A DNA stretch of 35,758 nt. Source: an uncultured Clostridia bacterium. Lineage in GTDB: Bacteria > Bacillota > Clostridia > Christensenellales > UBA1242. The notes under the pieces were generated by a model, which was not told the origin of the DNA, searched no databases, and worked only from the letters and a program-made list of their open reading frames with translations. A program made the translations under genes and the position numbers. Of this stretch, positions 8,901 to 14,887 are shown piece by piece; within the stretch, counting starts at the first letter, position 1; each line of letters starts with the position of its first letter. Where the stretch lies: the NCBI GenBank assembly GCA_904397185.1, contig CAJFOL010000085.1:1-35758 (forward strand), in the 5' to 3' direction.

Positions 8901-9503
8901 AATGCGATAGAAGATTGCAAGACACTACTTGACCGTTATGACGAACTAAATGGGCAGGCTCAAGACCTTGAAAAGGCACAAGATGACTTAAATAAAATTA
9001 TCAAGGATTTGTCTGGAATAATGATTGAAAAATTCAATAATGAATTAAGCCGAATAAACGAAAGTTTTAAATTGACATTCAGAGAACTCTTTGGCGGTGG
9101 AACAGCGAAACTTGCTCTGTCAGATGAAGATGACCCACTTGAATCAGGAGTTGAAATATTTGCACAGCCACCTGGCAAGAAAATTCAAAATATGACCTTA
9201 CTTTCAGGTGGAGAAAAATCACTTACCGCTATGGCAGTTATCTTTGCGATTTTAAGAATAAAGCCTTTGCCATTCTGCTTGTTTGACGAAGTTGAAGCCG
9301 CTCTTGATGACTCTAACGTTGAAATTGTCGATAAATACCTAAAGAAGTTGTCTTCAGACACCCAGTTTATTCTTATCACACACAAAAAGCCGACTATGGA
9401 ATATGCAAATGCTCTTTATGGTGTAACTATGGAAGAAAAGGGTGTGTCAAAGATTGTATCAGTATTACTTTCAGATGCTATAAAGCATGCTCAGGAGGGC
9501 TAA
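5919..9503 (+). CDS. smc: Chromosome segregation ATPase SMC
   Basis: The 1194-residue length and layout are those of bacterial SMC, the DNA-entrapping core of the SMC-ScpAB condensin. The N-terminal head has Walker A GPNGCGKSN (near residue 32) with the following RWVLGEQ. Two long coiled coils (about 165-500 and 680-1015) flank a hinge near 510-665 that ends in the glycine-rich SLTGGSKK. The C-terminal head carries the LSGGEKSLTA signature (near 1094), Walker B ending in CLFDEVEAALDD, and the ITHKKPTM switch region. The start at ATG 5919 has ATGAGG upstream. The stop at 9501-9503 lies one base before ftsY, whose ribosome-binding site sits inside smc. The smc-ftsY order is conserved in Bacillota. 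Confidence 0.97.
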   Translation: MIFKKIEMVGFKSFADRTTIEFNDNFTAIVGPNGCGKSNVSDAIRWVLGEQSPKSLRGDSMQDVIFNGTEKRKSLSYCEVTLTFDNTTRFFNFDYDELAITRKLYRSGESEYLINRNTCHLRDITNLLYNSGLGKNGYSVVSQGKVTELVDAKPENRRAMFEDAAGISKYKNDKKEAERKLERTTDNLTRVKDILSEIERQMGPLKKQAENAKKYLEYKDKLKDLEINAYIYQYENANEAKEKINLKLDALKKQIDIRQQDLDSTSATYDKCMFDLTNFDKTLAQLNEKILELTVNLEKQESETKLARERINYTYKENDRLNLDRSNAQTAIEAYETEKTGKEELLKELTSDLEALEKSFDELSESYSKIANELTLSEDEAGQGQQRVIETLGSLSDIKSSVSRLLAEKELLSTNLKNLNEDMLALTSKREENTNLLSQSKSSCDEKEKSLDEIKKKIESLASGNYILERRLKDLDNEKANLNTQIKVFENRKKLLTDLQNEYEGYSYAVKKLLRESDKNSYIKKNIVGVVASLIKVPEKFETAIEVALGGAVQNIVTYDEEGAKELIKFLKDNSFGRATFLPITSMKRRSFDERLIAGKQGCFGLASSLVDYDKKIDNVVSNLLGSTVIVDTLTTAVNLAKSSGYSFRIVTLDGDVVNPQGSLTGGSKKAESSNLIGREREIETLGIDIIKLEKRVEEITKEIASDNLKFAEQKKVIDEYNAQKNSLEIELASEKEKLNSFKTIVEETEDNYKVAEMEATTVQNKLKLISDELDRSQKIESALSGNKVDADELIKEKREKNEALRQERDKINNNILTVKVEIAETKTKISSVQSDIERLENEIGKFKMNIVNLDEQIKQNNKFIESCEEMIKQKLASAPSSAKKTELEEHIKRRGGVEEDKAKLSDKIKQLDSQKSAIMDELSSLRDRKFREEMNLSKVDTELEQMQERIYEEYSLTYSTCLEHRRGDFDINVAMPEIAKLKKDINALGYVNVNAIEDCKTLLDRYDELNGQAQDLEKAQDDLNKIIKDLSGIMIEKFNNELSRINESFKLTFRELFGGGTAKLALSDEDDPLESGVEIFAQPPGKKIQNMTLLSGGEKSLTAMAVIFAILRIKPLPFCLFDEVEAALDDSNVEIVDKYLKKLSSDTQFILITHKKPTMEYANALYGVTMEEKGVSKIVSVLLSDAIKHAQEG

Positions 9504-9504
9504 A

Positions 9505-10401
9505 ATGGGATTATTTAAAAAGATAGGAAATGCTTTAAAAAAGACAAGAGAGGCAATAGCAAGACGCATTGATTCTCTCCTTAGTCATGGCGAACTCGAT
9601 GATGATTTTTATGACGAACTTACAGACATTTTAATTTCATGCGATATTGGGGTTAGAACGAGCATGGAGATAGTAGATTCGCTTCGAGAAAGGGCAAGAA
9701 AGAATAAACTTAGAACTGCCGAAGATGTCCGAAATGAACTTAAAAATATTCTTAAAGAGGAATTTGCTAGTGTAGACGACATTGAAATAGAATATCCTGC
9801 AATCATTACCATTATTGGTGTAAATGGTGTGGGTAAGACCACAACCCTTGGCAAGTTATCTAAATATTTTAAAAATCTTAAAAAAGATGTGACCTTGGTC
9901 GCAGGCGACACATTTAGGGCAGCCGCATCTAATCAGTTGAATGAATGGGCGGAGCGAACAAAAACCCGTATCATAAAACACGCCGAAGGGGCGGATGCTG
10001 CTGCAGTTGTGTTTGATGGAATATCAAGTGCAAAGGCTAAAAAGACAGATGTACTTTTAATTGACACGGCAGGTAGACTTCACACAAAGACCAACCTTAT
10101 GGAAGAACTTAAAAAGATTGACAAAGTTATAAACCGCGAATATCCAGAGGCACATAAATATAACTTCATAGTCCTAGATGCAACAACTGGACAAAATGCA
10201 TTAAATCAAATCAGTGCTTTTAATGATTTTGTCAAGATTGATGGAATAATTTTGACAAAACTTGATGGCACTGCCAAAGGTGGGGTAGTTATAGCGATAG
10301 AGAAAGACTATCATCTGCCTGTTGTGTTTATAGGTGTTGGCGAAGGTGTAGATGACCTTGAAAAATTTGACTATAACGAATTTATAGACAACCTATTCTA
10401 A
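9505..10401 (+). CDS. ftsY: Signal recognition particle receptor FtsY
   Basis: This 298-residue SRP-family GTPase docks ribosome-SRP complexes at the membrane. It has a short N-helix, the NG domain, and no long acidic A domain, as usual in Gram-positive bacteria. GTPase motifs are G1 GVNGVGKTTT (near residue 110), the DTFRAAA segment, G3 DTAGRLHTK (near 190) and G4 TKLDGTAKGG (near 250). The frame can be read from an earlier ATG at 9487 inside smc, but AGGAGG at 9493-9498 points to ATG 9505, and MGLFKK is the typical FtsY start. It is co-transcribed with smc. Confidence 0.96.
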   Translation: MGLFKKIGNALKKTREAIARRIDSLLSHGELDDDFYDELTDILISCDIGVRTSMEIVDSLRERARKNKLRTAEDVRNELKNILKEEFASVDDIEIEYPAIITIIGVNGVGKTTTLGKLSKYFKNLKKDVTLVAGDTFRAAASNQLNEWAERTKTRIIKHAEGADAAAVVFDGISSAKAKKTDVLLIDTAGRLHTKTNLMEELKKIDKVINREYPEAHKYNFIVLDATTGQNALNQISAFNDFVKIDGIILTKLDGTAKGGVVIAIEKDYHLPVVFIGVGEGVDDLEKFDYNEFIDNLF

Positions 10402-10438
10402 AAGTCTAATGAAAATTATTTATAAAAAGGAGATAAAA

Positions 10439-10708
10439 ATGGACGAAGATTTAGAAGAAATTAATTATAAGTTTGATACACAACTTTTGCTTGAAGGTAA
10501 AGATTTGTCTGATGAAAAGGTAAAAGATTATATTACAAAAAATATTGAAGGCGATTGCCTTTTAGTCGTCGGTGATGACGAACTTTTGAAACTTCATTTT
10601 CATACTAACACACCATGGAAGGTGCTTGAATATTGTGCTTCACTAGGTGAAATTTATGATATTGTAGTAGAAAATATGCCACGTCAAGCCCAAGGACTTA
10701 AAGGGTAA
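10439..10708 (+). CDS. Stand-alone FakA/YloV middle-domain protein
   Basis: This 89-residue acidic protein resembles only the central domain of the fatty-acid kinase subunit FakA (YloV, DAK2 family). The match is the LVVGDDELLKLHFHTNTPWKVLEY stretch, seen here in two parts: VVGDDELLKLHFHTN (residues 43-57) and PWKVLEYCASLGEIYDI. Full FakA is about 550 residues and also has an N-terminal DhaL kinase domain and a C-terminal domain; neither is present, so it cannot be a kinase by itself. The HxHTN histidines are kept, but the Cys usually found in the YCTE segment reads FDT here. An AAAGGAG precedes ATG 10439. It lies 37 bases behind ftsY and before a terminator, so it is in the smc-ftsY unit. 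Its role is unknown. Confidence 0.7.
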   Translation: MDEDLEEINYKFDTQLLLEGKDLSDEKVKDYITKNIEGDCLLVVGDDELLKLHFHTNTPWKVLEYCASLGEIYDIVVENMPRQAQGLKG

Positions 10709-10733
10709 AGTTACAAAATAATAGTGCATTTTT

Positions 10734-10759
10734 GGCAAGATAAAACTTGCCTATTTTTT
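10734..10759 (+). terminator. Terminator of the smc-ftsY unit
   Basis: GGCAAG (10734-10739) pairs with CTTGCC (10746-10751), loop ATAAAA, then TATTTTTT. Confidence 0.85.
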
Positions 10760-10761
10760 CA

Positions 10762-10789
10762 TTGACAAAAAATAAAATTTTACTATTAA
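10762..10789 (+). promoter_or_regulatory. Promoter of a short non-coding transcript
   Basis: TTGACA 10762-10767 and TATTAA 10784-10789 are spaced by 16 bases, directly behind the previous terminator. A start near 10796 would give a transcript of about 84 bases that ends at the next terminator (10849-10879). Confidence 0.5.
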
Positions 10790-10795
10790 ATTTAA

Positions 10796-10879
10796 TAATT
10801 TAATCCTTTTTTAATATTAATGTTTTTAAAATTTATTTTAATTTCTTGGACTGCTAAACAAAACTTTAGCAGTCTTTTT
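10796..10879 (+). ncRNA. Candidate small RNA between ftsY unit and sigK
   Basis: The stretch is bounded by a plausible promoter at 10762-10789 and by a strong terminator at 10849-10879, and it holds no reading frame with a ribosome-binding site. Apart from the terminator stem it is very AT-rich. It could be a short independent RNA, or a prematurely ended leader of sigK. No known RNA family was recognised. Confidence 0.35.
10849..10879 (+). terminator. Strong intrinsic terminator upstream of sigK
   Basis: GACTGCTAAA (10849-10858) pairs perfectly with TTTAGCAGTC (10865-10874), six-base loop, followed by TTTTT. It lies about 90 bases before sigK. Confidence 0.85.
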
Positions 10880-10971
10880 ATGTGTTTTTTTCTTAGACAA
10901 GCAAATTTCGACAACTTTCAACATATACAAATATTATTGTGAGAGGTTCTTCACAGTAAAGGGCGGTGGAT

Positions 10972-11709
10972 ATGATTTATGAAAGTTTTGCGAAGTTTGT
11001 CAGCAAGATATGTTGCTTCACATCTTTTGTGAGCAGTATACAAGGTTTTCCAAAACCGCTTACTAAAGAAGAGGAACTTGAATATATAGAGAAGTTAAAA
11101 CAAGGCGACAAAGATGCGAGAGAGGTTTTAATAAATCATAACCTTAGACTTGTCGCACATATTGTCAAAAAATATAGCAATTCCCTTGAAGCCGATGACC
11201 TAATCTCTGTGGGGACAATAGGTCTTATAAAGGCTGTAGACAGTTTTAACGGCGAAAAGGGAGTCCTTCTTTCGACATATGCATCAAGGTGTATAGAGAA
11301 TGAGATTTTAATGCTTATTCGTGCTAATAAAAAACATAAAGACACAATTTCGCTTAATTCTATGCTTTCACCAAAGCCTGATAGCGATGAAATGGAACTT
11401 GCAAATTTAATACCAGCACAGACCGAAGAGGATGTTTTTCATCAAGTGGAGACGGGTTGCCTTATGCAAGATGTTGAAAAGGCGATGGAAAAATACCTGT
11501 CTCCTATGGAACAGGAAATTATAAAATACCGCTATGGAATTTGTGGATATGAAGTCAAGACACAAAAGGAAGTTGCTGACATTTTTAATATCTCACGGTC
11601 ATATATTTCAAGGATAGAATCAAAGGTTATACGAATTTTGCAAAAAAATTTGGTAAAAAATGTCGATAATACCAAGGAAAATCAAAAAAAATCTGAAAAA
11701 ATATTGTAA
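10972..11709 (+). CDS. sigK: Sporulation sigma factor SigK (late mother-cell sigma)
   Basis: This 245-residue sigma-70 family protein closely resembles Bacillus SigK. The first 20-25 residues are hydrophobic and look like the SigK pro-sequence removed during sporulation, followed by the FPKPLT motif where Bacillus has FPQPL. Region 2 has NHNLRLVAHIVKKY and LISVGTIGLIKA; region 4 ends with the helix-turn-helix TQKEVADIFNISRSYISRIE. The gene is uninterrupted, with no skin-type element. The frame could begin at GTG 10966, but that would place its ribosome-binding site too far, so ATG 10972 with AAAGGG eight bases upstream is used. Neighbours do not suggest a shared operon; mother-cell SigE control is expected from family knowledge, but I cannot define its promoter. 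Confidence 0.88.
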   Translation: MIYESFAKFVSKICCFTSFVSSIQGFPKPLTKEEELEYIEKLKQGDKDAREVLINHNLRLVAHIVKKYSNSLEADDLISVGTIGLIKAVDSFNGEKGVLLSTYASRCIENEILMLIRANKKHKDTISLNSMLSPKPDSDEMELANLIPAQTEEDVFHQVETGCLMQDVEKAMEKYLSPMEQEIIKYRYGICGYEVKTQKEVADIFNISRSYISRIESKVIRILQKNLVKNVDNTKENQKKSEKIL

Positions 11710-11715
11710 AATATC

Positions 11716-11743
11716 TTGTCAATTTCAAAAAATATTATATACT
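11716..11743 (+). promoter_or_regulatory. Promoter of the cyclase-like gene
   Basis: TTGTCA 11716-11721 and TATACT 11738-11743 are spaced by 16 bases. A start near 11750 gives an AT-rich leader of about 104 bases with no clear GC-stabilised hairpin. Confidence 0.55.
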
Positions 11744-11853
11744 ATTTATAATAGATTTAATTTTTTATTGAAAATTACTATTTATTGCTTAATTTTATAC
11801 TTAAAATTTTATTTATTAAAATTTTTTAAAGTTATATTTAAAAAGGAGCAGAA

Positions 11854-13221
11854 ATGGAAAAGACAGAATTTTACAAAGTTGTCAACAAATTGATTTTACC
11901 ATTATTTACTGGCTCTTTTATTGACGGAGAGGAGGAATCTTCAACTCGTGATAGCGAAGTGGCATTTGGGAAAAGAAATTCTCTTTTGATTAAGCCTTCA
12001 AAACTTGATGAGTATAGACTGATTTTAAAAAGAGGACAACCATTTCAAAACTTCGAAGTAAACTTGCTTAGGTCAATTTTAAATGAAATTGATAAGATTT
12101 CAGCCCTTGGGCTTGATGATGAGAGTTATGTTTCAGTATTGCAAAACAATGCAATAGAAAAATCAATATGTGCCTCTATCAGTGATAGTGAAACGGCTAT
12201 TATCATGTTTGGTATTATAACTGAACTTGAAAAATGGGCGGCTCGTACTTATGAAGGGAAAAAGATAGCGATAGGCATCATAATAAACACAAGTATTGAT
12301 ACGTCAGAACAGCCAGAAACAATATCATATAGTGATATTATGGCTAAGGACTTTTTTGCCTTACTTTCGGACGGCATTGATTCTTATATAGAATTTGACA
12401 AGAAGGGAAATCTTGCAGGATATGTCCAGATGGAAAGGGTGAAAAAAGTGCCAAACATTGCACCATATGAGTTTGAAAAGGTGGCAAGATATTGCAATGA
12501 AAAACGTATTGGTATAGTACTTACACAAAATGGCGACTTTTTGATATTTAAAAACAGAGAACTTTTATTTTCAAAGCGAATGGGAACTTGGAATATTTAT
12601 TCGCATGAGGAAGTTATACAACTTTTGTCTAATAGAGGCAATTATTCATTAAAAGATATAAGAAGGTCGGTATATTATACCGCTCTTGACACTTCTTTTG
12701 CATATAGTGGGGGCTGTATTATATATCTTAATAAAGACACAGTTGAGGGTGCTTTAACACATATCAATGCTCACGATATTTTAGATGAAAAATACTTCGA
12801 AATTAAGAAAAAACAAGAACTCGAAGATGCTGGAAAACTTTACAATCTTCAAACTCTTGCGACTGTTGAGGCAATTTATAATGTTCCATATCAAATATTT
12901 TTAGAGCAACAACATTGTGTAAAGGCAGAATGTCTACGTAAAATAATTTCAGGCAAACCATTTCATGAACTTAGTAGGAAACTGCGACAGGAACTTGTTA
13001 GTATGGATGGGGCGACAGTGATTGATAGTGAAGGCACAATTATTGCAGTAGGAGCCATCTTGAAAATAGAGGCGGGGAGCGATGGTGGTGGACGACTTGC
13101 GGCAGCGACAACACTATCAAAATATGGCATAGCAATCAAGATATCACAGGATGGTATTCTTAAGGCATTCTATCAAGATAAGAAAAACGGAAAAGTGAAA
13201 ACACTTTTTACCGTAGGATGA
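11854..13221 (+). CDS. Divergent DAC (DisA_N-like) diadenylate-cyclase-domain protein
   Basis: This 455-residue protein ends in a segment resembling the DAC domain that makes cyclic di-AMP. It keeps the DGA motif (MDGATVIDSEG, D385-A387) and the overall spacing of later motifs. The usual RHR is replaced, reading GGGRLAAA at 411-418, and the later SE pair reads SQ at 431-432. The first 320 residues have no domain I recognise; they could be an N-terminal sensor of the kind found ahead of DAC domains (the DACN-type families). The helix-hairpin-helix domain of true DisA and the membrane helices of CdaA are absent. AAAGGAG precedes ATG 11854. The rnpB promoter begins immediately after its stop. 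Cyclase activity is uncertain because substrate-contact residues are changed. Confidence 0.6.
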   Translation: MEKTEFYKVVNKLILPLFTGSFIDGEEESSTRDSEVAFGKRNSLLIKPSKLDEYRLILKRGQPFQNFEVNLLRSILNEIDKISALGLDDESYVSVLQNNAIEKSICASISDSETAIIMFGIITELEKWAARTYEGKKIAIGIIINTSIDTSEQPETISYSDIMAKDFFALLSDGIDSYIEFDKKGNLAGYVQMERVKKVPNIAPYEFEKVARYCNEKRIGIVLTQNGDFLIFKNRELLFSKRMGTWNIYSHEEVIQLLSNRGNYSLKDIRRSVYYTALDTSFAYSGGCIIYLNKDTVEGALTHINAHDILDEKYFEIKKKQELEDAGKLYNLQTLATVEAIYNVPYQIFLEQQHCVKAECLRKIISGKPFHELSRKLRQELVSMDGATVIDSEGTIIAVGAILKIEAGSDGGGRLAAATTLSKYGIAIKISQDGILKAFYQDKKNGKVKTLFTVG

Positions 13222-13249
13222 TTGACTTTTATGATAAATATGCTATAAT
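13222..13249 (+). promoter_or_regulatory. Promoter of rnpB
   Basis: TTGACT 13222-13227 and TATAAT 13244-13249 are spaced by 16 bases. The start predicted seven bases downstream, at 13256, coincides with the first base of the P1 helix of RNase P RNA. The -35 begins on the base after the stop codon of the preceding gene. Confidence 0.85.
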
Positions 13250-13255
13250 AGTGTT

Positions 13256-13575
13256 GTTATGCAGACAATCGCGTCAATTTTGATGAGGAAAGTCCGAGCA
13301 TCAAGAGAACTGGGTGCCGATTAACGGTCGGCGGAGGCGACTCTAGGACTAGTGCAACAGAAATAAACCGCCAAAATTTGGTAAGGATGGAAAGGTGGTG
13401 TAAGAGACCACCGCTTAACTAGGGATAGTTAAGGCTCTGTAAACTCCACTCGATGCAAGGTCAAAAGGGCATATGTGCTTGTTCTCTCACGCCCTGAATG
13501 AACCGCTTGAACTTACTGGCAACAATAAGTCTAGATAGATGATTGTCTAATACAGAACTCGGCTTACAGCATAAC
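13256..13575 (+). ncRNA. rnpB: RNase P RNA (class A-type)
   Basis: The catalytic RNA of ribonuclease P matures tRNA 5' ends. Helix P1 is formed by GTTATGC (13256-13262) and GCATAAC (13569-13575). The conserved region I GAGGAAAGTCCG is at 13285-13296 and conserved region V, ACAGAA followed by GGCTTA, is at 13552-13566. A GTGCAACAGAAA block and AACCGCC in the middle match the usual core. The length of about 320 bases is a little short of the typical 350-400. A promoter and a terminator frame it exactly. The exact 3' end is inferred from P1 pairing. Confidence 0.95.
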
Positions 13576-13577
13576 TG

Positions 13578-13606
13578 ACCAGTCTTTTAGGGCTGGTTAT
13601 TTTTTT
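13578..13606 (+). terminator. Terminator of rnpB
   Basis: ACCAGTC (13578-13584) pairs with GGCTGGT (13591-13597) with one wobble, followed by a T-rich run to 13606. The run overlaps the suggested -35 of the following gene. Confidence 0.85.
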
Positions 13607-13634
13607 GTCTAAAATCAATTTTTTTGTCAATAAT
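13606..13634 (+). promoter_or_regulatory. Possible promoter for a leaderless mRNA
   Basis: TTGTCT 13606-13611 and AATAAT 13629-13634 are spaced by 17 bases. The predicted start falls on or beside ATG 13641, which has no Shine-Dalgarno sequence. The -10 is weak, so this is a low-confidence call supported mainly by similar arrangements at 14850 and 26501. Confidence 0.35.
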
Positions 13635-13640
13635 TACAGT

Positions 13641-14870
13641 ATGACAAGGAAAGAATATCTCTTAAAAATAGAAAATTTAATAGTAAATAAACTAAAATAC
13701 CATGCTCCCATTTTAAATAGTGATGACATTGATTATTCATTAATTGATGCAGTGGGAATTGACACGGCATTGCCTATATTTATCTATCGTAAACCGCTTG
13801 ATAAACTGTTTTTTGCCGCCTTTTATTCTGTCAAAAAGAAGTGCGATTTTAATCTTATTTTGACTGCGAAGCCTCTTGTGAAAGATAGAAGAATAAAGTT
13901 ATTAAAAAATACCTATGTGCTTTTAGAAGACAGTATAGGGAGCGAATTGAGTCATGCCATTGATGCTTTAAATATAAATTACTTAGCACATAGTGACTAT
14001 GAAAATATAACTCATGAGGAATATTTAAAATTTAATGATAAGGTCTTAGAGTTTGAATATATACCTTATTATTTTACTAAAAAAGTCATGGATAAGGGAG
14101 TGATATTTCAAGCCACAAATTTTATTTTAAATGGTAAAAATTATATATTAAATATTACCAATACCTTAAAGAATATGACTAAAATGTCCTTTGAAATTAA
14201 CATTCCTTTGCCTCGAGGGTATTACTTTTTTAAACAGGGTAAAGACTTTGTTGAAATTGAAAACTTAACCTCAAAAGAAAAGGCATACTTTAATTATCAT
14301 TTTAAGGATGCCAGTATTACTTTTTCAAATATGAATGGAATCGAAAGTTGCACATATGCTTGTGTAAATTTAAAGTGTGGAATAAACTTACTACCAAAAC
14401 AAAATAAGAAGTTATACTTTAATTTTGGAGAGAATAAATATTGTATTTATTCGCCAAATGATATGCAATATTTTTTCAATCTTTCACAACAAAAATTGAA
14501 TGAAATTTTTGATTTAAAAGTCACAACTTCCGACAAGCAAAAAGACCAACTTTTCAACTTCTATTTACCGCGAAATATCTACTCAAAATGGCAAAATTTT
14601 GATGTTGACGAAAAAAGTGAAAATGATTATATAAAAATGCGAAATTTATATGTCAAAAAAAGTGAAAAAGGGGAGCAAATAAATCAGGATATCAAGGGAC
14701 TAAAAGAGGTCAAATTCTACCGTAATTCCAAGTGGAAACGCGTTTTTATATTACACAATTCATCATGCTATATGTTTGCTGATAAAGTTAAATATTTTAA
14801 CTACACTTTGCTCACAAATGAAATTTTTAATAAAAATAATGAAATTTACTTGTCTTTTGCCTCTTACTAG
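13641..14870 (+). CDS. Unrecognised 409-residue protein downstream of rnpB
   Basis: I do not recognise a family. The product is soluble-looking, without a signal peptide or membrane segments, and rich in Lys, Asn, Phe and Tyr. The N-terminal 120 residues mix helices and strands. The central part (about 150-280), with repeated aromatic beta-strand-like patterns such as PRGYYFFKQGKDFVEIEN and LYFNFGENKYC, suggests a beta-sandwich, faintly like accessory domains of carbohydrate-active proteins; that is only an impression. The C-terminal quarter is basic. A TTG at 13605 would add 12 residues but lies inside the rnpB terminator, so ATG 13641 is preferred. No ribosome-binding site is visible, which fits a leaderless mRNA. 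The length of the intact frame supports a real gene. Confidence 0.7.
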   Translation: MTRKEYLLKIENLIVNKLKYHAPILNSDDIDYSLIDAVGIDTALPIFIYRKPLDKLFFAAFYSVKKKCDFNLILTAKPLVKDRRIKLLKNTYVLLEDSIGSELSHAIDALNINYLAHSDYENITHEEYLKFNDKVLEFEYIPYYFTKKVMDKGVIFQATNFILNGKNYILNITNTLKNMTKMSFEINIPLPRGYYFFKQGKDFVEIENLTSKEKAYFNYHFKDASITFSNMNGIESCTYACVNLKCGINLLPKQNKKLYFNFGENKYCIYSPNDMQYFFNLSQQKLNEIFDLKVTTSDKQKDQLFNFYLPRNIYSKWQNFDVDEKSENDYIKMRNLYVKKSEKGEQINQDIKGLKEVKFYRNSKWKRVFILHNSSCYMFADKVKYFNYTLLTNEIFNKNNEIYLSFASY

Positions 14871-14878
14871 TGTAAAAT
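14850..14878 (+). promoter_or_regulatory. Promoter of rarA with almost no leader
   Basis: TTGTCT 14850-14855 and TAAAAT 14873-14878 are spaced by 17 bases. The start near 14885 is about three bases before the rarA ATG at 14888, and no Shine-Dalgarno sequence is present. The -35 overlaps the end of the preceding gene. Confidence 0.6.
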
Positions 14879-14887
14879 AACTGTGTC

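Noticed and set aside
10972..11709. Skin-type element inserted in sigK
   Set aside because: The frame is continuous from the pro-sequence to region 4, with no interruption.
11660..11893. 77-residue + frame between sigK and the cyclase-like gene
   Set aside because: Overlaps both genes in another frame and reads as low-complexity Lys/Ile/Leu from AT-rich DNA.
11854..13221. Call as canonical DisA
   Set aside because: The DAC-like part is C-terminal rather than N-terminal, the helix-hairpin-helix domain is missing and RHR is not kept.
13605..13640. TTG start extending the orphan gene by 12 residues
   Set aside because: It would begin inside the T-run of the rnpB terminator; ATG 13641 is better placed.
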